64,000 nt of DNA from Myxococcales bacterium (GTDB lineage Bacteria > Myxococcota_A > UBA9042). Position 1 is the first letter of the stretch. Every line of letters starts with the position of its first letter. Below are positions 37,190-45,436 of this stretch, piece by piece. The position numbers and the translations under genes were made by a program. The DNA lies in NCBI GenBank assembly GCA_009692425.1, contig SHZF01000011.1, positions 1 through 64,000 on the forward strand. Direction: 5' to 3'. The notes under the pieces were generated by a model. The model worked only from the letters and a program-made list of their open reading frames with translations, was not told the origin of the DNA and searched no databases.

Positions 37190-37223
37190 GTGAGACCTGA
37201 GCGGGAGTTGAGCGGGCGCTGCG
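37174..37223 (+). repeat. Direct repeat at the 3' end of the fructosamine kinase gene
   Basis: GTTGAGTGGGCGCTGAG (37174-37190, containing the stop codon) recurs as GTTGAGCGGGCGCTGCG (37207-37223) with two mismatches. A slipped duplication of the gene end is the simplest reading. Confidence 0.5.
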
Positions 37224-37236
37224 CGGGCCGACCTTG

Positions 37237-38100
37237 CTACGCCAGACCGAACACGGCGCGCGTCTCGGCGATGCTCGCGACATGAGCCCCCTGGGCGACC
37301 ACGAGCCCCGCCAAGGCGTCGACCAACTCGCCATTGCCGCGGGCCTTGCGACCGTCGGGCAGGTAAAACGTGTCTTCGAGGCCAGTGCGGACGTGGCCGC
37401 CGAGTTCGAGCGCGCGGCGGTGGAGCGGCCAGACTTCGGTGCGGCCGATTGCGATGACCTGCCACTGGGCACCGGCGGGCATTTCGCGCACGAGCAGGGG
37501 CAGCCACTCGGGGTCGGCCGGCATGCCGGACGCCACACCCATGACGAGCGAAATGTGCACCGGGTCGGACAGCAGCCCGCGCCGGGCGAACATCCCGACG
37601 GACCGCACGATGCCCGTGTCGAAACACTCGCATTCCGGGACGATGCCGACGCGCTTCATCACCTCGGCAAATGCTTCGATCTTCTCGACTGGATTGTCGA
37701 ACACGAGCGGCGGCCAGGCCCATTCATTATTGGAGCGCAGTTTCAAGTAGTTGAGTGTCCCGGCATTGAGGGCGGCGAGTTGCGGACGGCCGGCCTCCAG
37801 GCACGCGACGGCGCCCGCGATGTCGTCGCCCATGACGCCGGTCGTGAAGTTCAGCAGCAATTGTGGGCAACGAGCGCGGATGGCGTCGGCAATGGCTGTG
37901 GCAACGGCGGGGTCCCACGACGGCAAGTGGCCGCAGCCGGGCGACTGGTCGCGAAAGTGCAGGTGGACGATGGTCGCGCCGGCGTTCCAAGCGGCCTCCG
38001 CCTCGGCGGCCATCTCGTCAGGGGTGACCGGCACCGGATGCTGGGCGGGGTCGGTCAGCACGCCGGTCAGCGCGCAGGTGACAATGACGGGGCGGGTCAT
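37237..38100 (-). CDS. Beta-keto acid cleavage enzyme (BKACE, DUF849)
   Basis: 287 residues. A Zn-dependent TIM-barrel that condenses a beta-keto acid with acetyl-CoA, giving a CoA ester and acetoacetate (the 3-keto-5-aminohexanoate cleavage enzyme family). The motifs are IVTCALTGVLTDPAQHPVPV at the N-terminus, ATIVHLHFRD with metal His residues (HLH), LNFTTGVMGDD, and GGHVRTGLEDTFYLPDGRKA near the end. Its ATG overlaps the stop of the upstream biotin carboxylase gene by 4 nt (ATGA), so the two enzymes are produced together and probably act in one acyl-CoA pathway. The substrate is not deducible. Confidence 0.92.
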   Translation of the reverse strand: MTRPVIVTCALTGVLTDPAQHPVPVTPDEMAAEAEAAWNAGATIVHLHFRDQSPGCGHLPSWDPAVATAIADAIRARCPQLLLNFTTGVMGDDIAGAVACLEAGRPQLAALNAGTLNYLKLRSNNEWAWPPLVFDNPVEKIEAFAEVMKRVGIVPECECFDTGIVRSVGMFARRGLLSDPVHISLVMGVASGMPADPEWLPLLVREMPAGAQWQVIAIGRTEVWPLHRRALELGGHVRTGLEDTFYLPDGRKARGNGELVDALAGLVVAQGAHVASIAETRAVFGLA

Positions 38101-40208
38101 GGCGGCAACTCCTCGGCAGCGGCCGGCGCCGTGCGGTCGAGATCAACGAGGGCCGCGCTCGCCCGGTCGAGGTCAACCAGGGCGGCACCGGCGCGCACAT
38201 GGTCGCCGCGCGCGGCCAGCACGGCACGCACGACGCCATCGAAGGGTGCGCGCAGCACGGTCAGCATCTTCATCGCTTCGAGAGCCACGAGCGGGTCCCC
38301 TTCGGATACACGGGCGCCGGCGGCGACATGCACCGCGGTGACGACGGACTCGCCGGGTGCCAGGATCGACCCCTCGGCCACGGCGGCCTTGCGCGGCTGC
38401 GGCAAGAGCGTGCCTTCGCCAACGCACCAGTCAGCGCCGTCGTCGTCCTGCAGCCAGAGCACATCGCCGTGGACCGTGATGTCAAAGTGGAGGCGCCGGC
38501 CGTCGACGACCAGGGCGACGTGGTCGGCCGTCACCGCTTGCAGCGTCGCCTCCCCGGTCAACGCCGGAGCCAGCGTCAACAGCGGGTCCGGCGCGCGCGC
38601 CACACCCCATCCGAACCGGCCGTGTCCGCGAGCGAACAGCGCGACATGGGCGGTCCAGGCGGGCCCTCGGTGTCCCGGCCCCGGCAGCAGGACCGTCACG
38701 TCGGGTCGGTGCGGATTGGAACGAAACCGTCGCTGCAGGGCGGATCCATGGCGCCACAGCGCCGCCGCCAGCAGTGCCGCGTCGGGCACGGCAGGGTCGT
38801 CGGCCGCGGGCGGGTGCTGGTCGAGCCAGCGCGTGGTGAGATCGGCGTGGAATACGTCGCGGTGGTGGAGCAGGTCGAGCAGGAACGCCCGGTTCGACCG
38901 CACGCCGGCCAGTCGGGTGTGGCGCAGTGCGCGCTGCAAGCGGTGCAGGGCCATCGCGCGCGTCGGCGCCCAGGCGACAACCTTGGCCAGCAACGAATCG
39001 TAGTGCAGGGGAACCACATCGCGGGGGTGCAGGCCGTGATCGACGCGAATGCCTTCGCCAGCCGGCGCGCGCCAGAAGTGGACCGGCCCGGCCTGCGGTG
39101 CGTAGCGGTCGCGCGGGTCTTCGGCACACAGGCGAACTTCGACCGCGTGCCCGCGAAACGGGATGTCGGCCTGGCGCAGCGTGAGCGGCAGGCCCTGCGC
39201 AATGGCCACTTGCCAGGCCACGAGGTCCAGGCCCGTGACGCACTCGGTCACCGGGTGCTCGACCTGGATACGGGTGTTCACTTCGAGGAACCAGAAGTTG
39301 CGCGTCGCGGCATCGTAGAGGAACTCGACCGTGCCGGCGCTGACGTAGCCAACGGCACGTGCCAAGCGTAAGGCGGCAGCGGTGATCGCTTCGCGCATCT
39401 CGGCGTCGAGCACCGGACACGGCGTCTCTTCGAGGACCTTCTGGTGGCGGCGTTGCAGCGAACACTCGCGCTCGCCCAGGTGCACGACGTGGCCGTGGCT
39501 GTCGGCGAGGATCTGGACCTCGACGTGGCGCCCGCGCTCGACGTACTTCTCGACGAGCAACGCGCCGTCGCCAAACGCCGCAAGCGCCTCTTGCGATGCG
39601 AGTTGCAATGCGGCGGAGAGGTCGTCGGCACGCTCGACCACGCGCATGCCGCGCCCACCTCCGCCGGCGACCGCCTTGACCAGGACCGGATAGCCGACCC
39701 GCGCCGCCAGCGCCGCCACGTCTTGCACCTGGCCCTCGCCGACGCCGCCGGGGTCGAGCGGGCCGGACGAGTGCACGGTCTGGCGCCCGGTGACCTCGAA
39801 ACCTGGCACCGTCGGCACGCCAGCCTCGCGCGCCAGGGCCTTTGCTCCATCCTTGCGACCCAGCGCGCTCATGACTTCGGGCGGCGGCCCGACCCACAGC
39901 AAGCCGGCCTCCAGCACCGCCGTGGCGAACTCGGCGCGCTCGCTCAAGAAACCGTAGCCCGGGTGGATCGCGTCGGCGCGCATGCGGCCCGCTGCATCGA
40001 TCAGGGCCGCGCTGTCGAGGTAGGGCGAGCGCCCGCTGCCTTCGGAGCCGATCGCGATCGCTTCGTCGCACGCCGTCACATGCAGCGCGCCCGCATCGAC
40101 GTCGGTGTGTACGGCGATCGCCACGATGCCGTGGGCCCGCGCCGTGCGCGCGATGCGGCAAGCGATTTCTCCGCGGTTTGCAATGAGCAGGCGTCGAATC
40201 GTGCGCAT
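38097..40208 (-). CDS. Acyl-CoA carboxylase alpha subunit (biotin carboxylase-BCCP)
   Basis: 703 residues. ATP-dependent carboxylation of biotin, feeding a carboxyltransferase (acetyl/propionyl/methylcrotonyl-CoA type). The biotin carboxylase part has RRLLIANRGEIACRIARTAR, the glycine-rich VKAVAGGGGRGMRV, HVVHLGERECSLQRRHQKV and FLEVNTRIQVEHPVTE. The C-terminal biotinyl domain has the attachment site EAMKM (about residue 656). The last 25 residues carry a 10-residue tandem duplication (AALVDLDRAS/AALVDLDRTA). No beta (carboxyltransferase) subunit is in the window. ATG 40208 is preferred to GTG 40214. Confidence 0.93.
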   Translation of the reverse strand: MRTIRRLLIANRGEIACRIARTARAHGIVAIAVHTDVDAGALHVTACDEAIAIGSEGSGRSPYLDSAALIDAAGRMRADAIHPGYGFLSERAEFATAVLEAGLLWVGPPPEVMSALGRKDGAKALAREAGVPTVPGFEVTGRQTVHSSGPLDPGGVGEGQVQDVAALAARVGYPVLVKAVAGGGGRGMRVVERADDLSAALQLASQEALAAFGDGALLVEKYVERGRHVEVQILADSHGHVVHLGERECSLQRRHQKVLEETPCPVLDAEMREAITAAALRLARAVGYVSAGTVEFLYDAATRNFWFLEVNTRIQVEHPVTECVTGLDLVAWQVAIAQGLPLTLRQADIPFRGHAVEVRLCAEDPRDRYAPQAGPVHFWRAPAGEGIRVDHGLHPRDVVPLHYDSLLAKVVAWAPTRAMALHRLQRALRHTRLAGVRSNRAFLLDLLHHRDVFHADLTTRWLDQHPPAADDPAVPDAALLAAALWRHGSALQRRFRSNPHRPDVTVLLPGPGHRGPAWTAHVALFARGHGRFGWGVARAPDPLLTLAPALTGEATLQAVTADHVALVVDGRRLHFDITVHGDVLWLQDDDGADWCVGEGTLLPQPRKAAVAEGSILAPGESVVTAVHVAAGARVSEGDPLVALEAMKMLTVLRAPFDGVVRAVLAARGDHVRAGAALVDLDRASAALVDLDRTAPAAAEELPP
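38131..38190 (-). repeat. 30-bp imperfect tandem repeat at the carboxylase C-terminus
   Basis: Two 30-bp units encode AALVDLDRAS and AALVDLDRTA just after the biotinyl fold, extending its final strand in frame. Confidence 0.7.
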
Positions 40209-40419
40209 GGGCACCGGAACTGGTCGGCCGAGGCGGCGTGCGCGATGTAACCCAACCGACCGTTCCGGGCAAGGTCTCCGTTGACCGTGACCCCCAGCGC
40301 CCTTGCCCTGCCGTGCCCGACTTTTCGGGTCGGGAGCCGCCCGTGACCGCCACTGCCACCCAGCCCCAGCGTGCCCCTCTGCCGATGGATGCGGCCAAGC
40401 AACGCGCCGGGTGGGGTCG

Positions 40420-40760
40420 TCACAGACATTGCGTCACCCCGTTCATGGTCTGGCACCCGGCCGGGCCACAGCAGACCAGCCGCGACGTCTTGGCACATTT
40501 GCACTTGCCGCCCTTGTACCGGTAACCGCAGGAGTACCCCGCTGGCAGTGTAGCGCCGCATGAGTCGGTCTCGCAGACCTGGATGCTGCCGGGGCCACGC
40601 AGGTGAACGTCCCGGTCGGGACACACGCGGCTCGTGCGGAAGGCAGCAAGCGGCACGCACCGGGCCCACCAGTCGCCACGAGTTGGCACGCGAAGCCCGG
40701 CAGGCAGTCTGCGTGCGACACGCAGCGGAAGTGCACGTTGGCGTCGCGATGGGAGGGTGC
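40420..40760 (-). pseudogene. Frameshifted remnant of a Cys-rich protein gene
   Basis: From about 40760 to 40600 one frame reads DANVHFRCVSHADCLPGFAC and on to ACVPTGTFTCVAP. From about 40598 a second frame continues GSIQVCETDSCGATLPAGYS, KGGKCKCAKTSRLVCCGPAG and ends TMNGVTQCL before a stop at 40420. The regular cysteine spacing across the break shows one former protein. There is no signal peptide or start, so it is truncated as well as frameshifted. The flanks (40209-40419 and 40761-40935) hold nothing recognisable. Confidence 0.6.
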
Positions 40761-40935
40761 GGCGCCGCACGCGGTTCGGCGCGGGGTCGGCCGCCATGGG
40801 ACATCTCGGCAAGGGGGCGAACGAATCCGGACAAGCCCGTCGCACCGACGTCGATGATGGTCCTCGGCAGGGATGCCGAGTCAAGGGCGCACCCGCGCTC
40901 GCGTCCACGAGCCCGCCGGTCCTGCCGGCCACCCA

Positions 40936-42483
40936 TTACGTCGCCGCCACTGCCCGCCCGACGTGCAACCCCAGCGCGTAGATGCTCAACTGCGGCGGCA
41001 CACCTGTCGAGGTCGGCAGCAGCGAGCCGTCTGCCACCCACAGACCCGACAGGTGGTGGTGGCGGCCGCGCGAGTCGACCGCACCGAGCCGTGGATCGTC
41101 GGACATCGGCACGCCCGCCATCGGATGTACGGCGCTCAAGCCCAGTTCATGCGGCGCGAAGTCGGCGGGCATGGCGGCCACGATGTCGGCGTGCGTGCGG
41201 ACCTCGATCGGCGTGCGGAAGGGCAGCCAGGCGCGGCGGGCTCCCGCGGCCAGCAGCAGTTGGGCACAACTCGCGAGCCCGCGCAGCAGTTCGGCGCGGT
41301 CGGCGGGGCCGGGCCAGGCATCGATCTGCAGCCCCATGTCGCCGTCGGGCTGCACGCGCCCCGGCGTGCGCTCGTGCAGCATCGCGGTCAGCACCGCGAG
41401 GTGGTTGTACCGCTTCATGACGGCGCGGTGCGGGGCGCCGTGGCCCGGCAACATCACTGCGGCGCCGGCGGGGTGGCCGAATGCGGGCACGATCCACGTG
41501 CGGCGGTCCTTGGCACCCGCTTCCGGTTCGGGCGCACGCTCCTCCCCATCGAGGGCGAGGAACTCGGTGCACTCCACCGTCTGGGGAATGCCCGACCAGG
41601 CCTCGACGGGCTCGTCGAACTCGGCCGCCGCGATCACCGCAGGATGCATGAACAATTGGGTCCCGACCGACGACGACAAGTCCGGCACACGCGAACGCAG
41701 CAACAGCGCCGCCGTCGCCGTTGCGCTGGCGGCCAGCACGACACGGCGGGCGTCGATGCGAATCCGATGCAGGGGCGTCCCGTTCTCCGGCGACACGGCG
41801 CGCGCCAGCACCGCGCCCGCCCGGCGCCCGTCGTGCTCGATGCGCACCGCCTGCAAGTGCGTGATCACGTCGGCGCCGGCCCGCACCGCGCGCGGCAGCA
41901 ACACCTTGGCGGCGTTGTTCTTGGCATCGTAGGCGCAGCCGAGCGCGCAGAAGCCGCTGCCGATGCAGCCGCTGCGGTTGTGGCGCAGTCCAGCCGACTT
42001 CCAGCCCAGCGCGCGGCAGCCGGCTTCAAGCAGGCGGTTGTGGCGGTTCCACCGCTCGGGCGGCACGTCGCTGACGGCCAGCAACGCCTCGACTTCGGCG
42101 TACAAGCGATGCCACGCCGCGACGGGCAGATGCTCGAGGTGGCGATCGCGCTGCCAGCGCGCCAGCATCGCGTCGGGGATGCGCTTGCACAGGTTCAGGT
42201 TGTGCAGCGACGACCCACCCACGCCGCGCCCCTGGTGCACGCGCAGCGAGCGGTCCACGTTTGCACGCGCCGCGCCCTCCCAATAGAGCAACGGCAACAT
42301 CGTGGCTTCGCGCTGCGTCATGTCTTCGGGGGTCACGAAACTGCCCGCCTCCACGACGACCACCGACAGCCCGGCCTCGGCGGCGACCATTGCCACCATC
42401 ATGCCGCCGGGGCCCGCGCCGATCACGCAGACGTCGGCGCGCAGCAGCGTCTCGTCGGGCAGGTGCAGGGCATCGTGGATCAT
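40936..42483 (-). CDS. GMC-family FAD oxidoreductase
   Basis: 515 residues. The N-terminal FAD-binding Rossmann motif is ADVCVIGAGPGGMMVAMVAA (about 17-36) with ribose-binding E in VVVEAGSF. The GMC middle motif is HQGRGVGGSSLHNLNLCKRI. A Cys cluster (SGCIGSGFCALGCAYDAKNN) is typical of the cholesterol-oxidase/gluconate-dehydrogenase-like branch. The C-terminal GMC signature is GLWVADGSLLPTSTGVPPQL. Enzymes of this branch often pair with a Tat-exported subunit 3, and the next gene upstream on this strand ends in such a domain. The substrate is an unidentified alcohol or aldose. ATG 42483 lies directly beside a 17-bp tandem repeat. Confidence 0.9.
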   Translation of the reverse strand: MIHDALHLPDETLLRADVCVIGAGPGGMMVAMVAAEAGLSVVVVEAGSFVTPEDMTQREATMLPLLYWEGAARANVDRSLRVHQGRGVGGSSLHNLNLCKRIPDAMLARWQRDRHLEHLPVAAWHRLYAEVEALLAVSDVPPERWNRHNRLLEAGCRALGWKSAGLRHNRSGCIGSGFCALGCAYDAKNNAAKVLLPRAVRAGADVITHLQAVRIEHDGRRAGAVLARAVSPENGTPLHRIRIDARRVVLAASATATAALLLRSRVPDLSSSVGTQLFMHPAVIAAAEFDEPVEAWSGIPQTVECTEFLALDGEERAPEPEAGAKDRRTWIVPAFGHPAGAAVMLPGHGAPHRAVMKRYNHLAVLTAMLHERTPGRVQPDGDMGLQIDAWPGPADRAELLRGLASCAQLLLAAGARRAWLPFRTPIEVRTHADIVAAMPADFAPHELGLSAVHPMAGVPMSDDPRLGAVDSRGRHHHLSGLWVADGSLLPTSTGVPPQLSIYALGLHVGRAVAAT

Positions 42484-42484
42484 C

Positions 42485-42603
42485 GTGCGTCGTGGCTCAG
42501 GGTGCGTCGTGGCTCAGGGTGCGTCGTGGATCAGGGTGCGTCGTGGCTCAAGGTGCGTCGTGGATCAGGGTGCGTCGTGGCTCAAGGTGCGTCGTGGCTC
42601 AGG
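42485..42603 (-). repeat. 17-bp tandem repeat, seven copies (VNTR)
   Basis: Seven contiguous units of GTGCGTCGTGGCTCAGG (plus-strand reading) vary only at two sites (C/A in GGCTCA and G/A near the end). They fill most of the gap before the GMC oxidoreductase start. In the coding direction the GATCCACGACGCAC variant resembles the first codons of the gene (GATCCACGATGCCC), so the array probably arose by slippage of the start region. Confidence 0.95.
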
Positions 42604-42640
42604 CTGGGAAGGGCGTCATCGATGTCTTGCGCGCGCCCCT

Positions 42641-43216
42641 TCAGCGACTGGCGCTGCGTGGCAACGTGGCGGCCGCTGCGACGAGGGCGGCGTACTCGGT
42701 GCGGCGCGCGCGCGCAACTTCGGGCATCGACGGCTCGGTGAACCCGAGGGCGGCCCACGAGCGCCTGTCGGCATAATACCCCCACGTCGCCAGTTCGCGG
42801 CCAAGGTCATACAGCGCGGCTGCGGCAGGGCCCCCGCGCGCCAGCCTGTCGAGTTCGGCACGCCGTTCTGCGGGGGCAAGCTCGGCCAGTGTGAGCCAGT
42901 GCCCGCCGCCGCAGGTCGCTTGTTCCAGCGCGAACAGGCCCAGGCGAGTCAGGCGGCGCAGGCGGCGCGGCAGCCCAGCGACACAGCGGTCGGCGCCCAT
43001 GGCCACCGACAGCCAGGCTGCCAAGCCCATGCCCGCATCGGGAGGGGGCGCGGGCGGCAGCAGGGCCTCGGCCGTGGCAGCCACCACGGCGGCCTCGCGC
43101 GCCGAAAGTTGGGTGCCCGTCCAGCCCGCCAGTTCCGGTCCCGTCGCCGAGCGTACCAGTGTTGCCAGCCCCCCCACGACTGCCAGCCCGCCCGCAATCG
43201 CGGCCCGGCGCGACAC
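42641..43216 (-). CDS. Gluconate 2-dehydrogenase subunit 3-like Tat protein (internal in-frame start)
   Basis: 191 residues if initiated at GTG 43216. It opens with a twin-arginine signal, SRRAAIAGGLAVVGGLATL, with the RR at residues 3-4. The mature part (LSAREAAVVAATAEALLPPA, LFALEQATCGGGHWLTLAEL, LATWGYYADRRSWAALGFTE) matches the small helical subunit that accompanies membrane-linked GMC dehydrogenases. GGAGGT lies 4 nt before the GTG, a near-ideal ribosome site inside the longer frame. The GMC gene follows 157 bp downstream. I infer that the two form a periplasmic alcohol/sugar dehydrogenase. It would be the exported product of the longer ORF. Confidence 0.6.
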   Translation of the reverse strand: MSRRAAIAGGLAVVGGLATLVRSATGPELAGWTGTQLSAREAAVVAATAEALLPPAPPPDAGMGLAAWLSVAMGADRCVAGLPRRLRRLTRLGLFALEQATCGGGHWLTLAELAPAERRAELDRLARGGPAAAALYDLGRELATWGYYADRRSWAALGFTEPSMPEVARARRTEYAALVAAAATLPRSASR

Positions 43217-44440
43217 GGCGACCTCCAGTTCCGGTGCGCCGGTCCAGCGCGGAGCAGGCCCCGGCAGCCGCCGCGGACCGTCGCGAGACGCCTGCTCCCG
43301 GCCCGCCAGCCAGGTGCGCAATCGGAGAGGCAATCGCTCGCGCCAACGCGGGTCCACGTCGGGCTCCGCGTGCCGACGGGTCCGCACCGTGCTCCAGAAC
43401 ACGACATGGCCGAGGCCCTTGCCGCGCAATCGTGCCGCGTCGGCATCGGCGAGCAGGGCCGCCATCGTCTTGCCGGTGTATACGGGTTCGAGCGCCAACC
43501 CGTGGGGCGACAGCGCCGCCATCGCCGCGACAGCCGCCGCCGTCGCCACGCCGTAGCCCGGGCCGACCTGCCGAAAATCGCAGACGATCGGCACGCTGGG
43601 AGCGTCCGCAAGACTCGCCAACCCGGCCGCGCGCAGGTCTGCCCGCAGGGCCCGTTCGAGGTCGCGCAGCCTTGCCGGACCTGCCAGCCAGCGCTCCACG
43701 GCTGCCACCGCGCGCACCTGGCAGCGCAGCCCCGCCGCGCCCAGCCCCAACGCGAGCCCGACGGCCGTGCCCGCCGACCCCAGCGTCACGTACACGATGT
43801 CGGGCATGGGCAGCAGCCCGGCGCGCACCTGGGCGGCGAGTTCGAAGCCGGCCCGCACGAGGCCGCGCATTCCCAACGGCAGTGTGCCACCCGGCGGCAG
43901 GATCGGGTAACCGGCGGCCGTGCGCGCCACGCGGTCGGGCCGCGTCATCACGAAGCGCGCGGCGTACAGCAGCAGGTGGGCGCGATTCGGATGCCAGAGC
44001 AGGTCGCCGGGTCCAGACGCCGTGATGGCCAGGTTGTCAAGGACGCCCGCCGACAGTTCCTCGCCGAACAGGTGGGCCTCGATGCGCTGGCCCCGCAGTG
44101 CCGCCGCACGCGCGCACGCCACGAGGTGACCCGACCCGATGGCGCCCACCGTCGCGATCACGGGCGCTTCGACAAACGGTGCGCAGGCGAACAGGTGGTC
44201 GAGCTTGCGCACCTTCGTGCCGCCGCCCAACCGGCTGAGCAGATCGTCACGTTTGACGTGCAGGGAGTCTAGGCCGAGTTGTGCCGCCATTCGCGCCAGA
44301 TCCGTGACGGGCGAGGGCATGTCGATCCACCCCAGCCGCGGCGTGCGGTCGAGTGCGGACCCGTTGGTCTCCTGATCGTCAATCACCCGTGCGGTGGAGG
44401 CAGCGTCGGCGGCGGCGGGCTGGTTGGAAGCGGTCAGCAC
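42641..44440 (-). CDS. ACC deaminase/D-cysteine desulfhydrase-like PLP enzyme fused to gluconate-dehydrogenase subunit-3-like domain
   Basis: One uninterrupted frame of 599 residues. The first 400 match fold-II PLP enzymes of the ACC deaminase/D-cysteine desulfhydrase family: VKRDDLLSRLGGGTKVRKLD with the Schiff-base Lys, YVTLGSAGTAVGLALGLGAA, and PVYTGKTMAALL near the end. Cytoplasmic. The final 191 residues are a Tat-signal protein similar to gluconate 2-dehydrogenase subunit 3, with an excellent internal start. Either a true fusion or two proteins from one frame is made. The start is uncertain: GTG 44440 (GGAGG about 11 nt upstream) or GTG 44386; ATG 44320 would cut the conserved N-terminus. 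Confidence 0.75.
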   Translation of the reverse strand: MLTASNQPAAADAASTARVIDDQETNGSALDRTPRLGWIDMPSPVTDLARMAAQLGLDSLHVKRDDLLSRLGGGTKVRKLDHLFACAPFVEAPVIATVGAIGSGHLVACARAAALRGQRIEAHLFGEELSAGVLDNLAITASGPGDLLWHPNRAHLLLYAARFVMTRPDRVARTAAGYPILPPGGTLPLGMRGLVRAGFELAAQVRAGLLPMPDIVYVTLGSAGTAVGLALGLGAAGLRCQVRAVAAVERWLAGPARLRDLERALRADLRAAGLASLADAPSVPIVCDFRQVGPGYGVATAAAVAAMAALSPHGLALEPVYTGKTMAALLADADAARLRGKGLGHVVFWSTVRTRRHAEPDVDPRWRERLPLRLRTWLAGREQASRDGPRRLPGPAPRWTGAPELEVAVSRRAAIAGGLAVVGGLATLVRSATGPELAGWTGTQLSAREAAVVAATAEALLPPAPPPDAGMGLAAWLSVAMGADRCVAGLPRRLRRLTRLGLFALEQATCGGGHWLTLAELAPAERRAELDRLARGGPAAAALYDLGRELATWGYYADRRSWAALGFTEPSMPEVARARRTEYAALVAAAATLPRSASR

Positions 44441-44536
44441 GCGCCCATAGTCCTCCGAACGGGGCCGGGTGAAAAGGCGCGCCGTTTGAGCGATGCTGCG
44501 GGCCTGTCGGTTCGTCCGACCAACGCTGAGCGGACC

Positions 44537-45409
44537 ATGCCGAACCTGACCACCGCCGTCGCCCACCTGTTGCATCCCTCGGATACGCCGCCGCCGCCCA
44601 CCGCGCCGCTGGCCGTGCAGTTCTGGGGCACCGCAGGCTTTCGAGTGCAGGCGGCGGGCACGCACGTCTGGCTGGACCCGCACTTCTCCCGCCACAGCGT
44701 ACGCGAACTCCTGCTGGGCCGGATCGCGCCGCGCGAGGACCTCGTGCGCCAGAGCGTGGACCGGGCCGATGCGGTCTGCGTCGGGCACAGCCACTTCGAC
44801 CACGCGCTCGATGCGCCGGTGGTCGCGCGCCTGCACGGTGCCCGGGTCTACGGGGCGTCGGACACGCTGCACTGGTGTCGATCCTACGGTGTGCCCGAAC
44901 CCCAACTGCGCGAGTTGTTCGGCGCGGGCGAAACTCACGAAGAAGGCGCAGTGTGCATCCGGGCGGTACGCAGCGAGCACAGTCCGCTTTTCCTCGGTAA
45001 GGTGCCGTTCCCCGGGCGCATCACGGGTCCCTTGAAGTGGCCGGCGCCGATGTCGGCGTGGCGGGTCGGTCAGGTGTTCGGGCTGCACCTGACGACGCCG
45101 GGCGGCACCCTGTATCACCTCGGTTCGGCGGGCCTGGTCGATGCAGAACTGGCCGGCGTCACCTGCGACATCGCCTTGCTGTGCACGATCGGCCGCCATG
45201 CGACGCCCCGCTTCGTCGAGCGCGCGCTGGACCTGCTGCGGCCACGGCTGGTGATCCCGTGCCACTGGGACCAATTCTGGCGACCGCTCGCGACCCCGCG
45301 CCGGCAGATTCCTGGCAACGATCTCGGCGGGTTCCTCGACGCGGTGCGGGGGCATGCCAGCAAGCCAGACGTGCGCGTGCTGGATGTGGGCGGCTGGTGG
45401 GTCGCGTAG
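44537..45409 (+). CDS. MBL-fold metal-dependent hydrolase
   Basis: 290 residues. The metallo-beta-lactamase signature HxHxDH is HSHFDHALD (about 85-93). The first strands (LAVQFWGTAGFRVQAAGTHV with a following LDPHFSRH) place it in the UlaG/YcbL-like lactonase branch. Further ligands are likely in RSEHSPLF, LYHLGSAGLVDAELAG and VIPCHWDQFW. The substrate is unknown. It is divergent from the PLP enzyme gene; an inverted repeat GTCGG-TTCGT-CCGAC at 44506-44520 sits in its leader. No signal peptide. Confidence 0.85.
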   Translation: MPNLTTAVAHLLHPSDTPPPPTAPLAVQFWGTAGFRVQAAGTHVWLDPHFSRHSVRELLLGRIAPREDLVRQSVDRADAVCVGHSHFDHALDAPVVARLHGARVYGASDTLHWCRSYGVPEPQLRELFGAGETHEEGAVCIRAVRSEHSPLFLGKVPFPGRITGPLKWPAPMSAWRVGQVFGLHLTTPGGTLYHLGSAGLVDAELAGVTCDIALLCTIGRHATPRFVERALDLLRPRLVIPCHWDQFWRPLATPRRQIPGNDLGGFLDAVRGHASKPDVRVLDVGGWWVA

Positions 45410-45436
45410 CCGGTCCTGGCCACCAGTCGGATGCCG

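Noticed and set aside
42485-42603. CRISPR array
   Set aside because: The units are contiguous 17-mers without spacers, and no cas genes are present.
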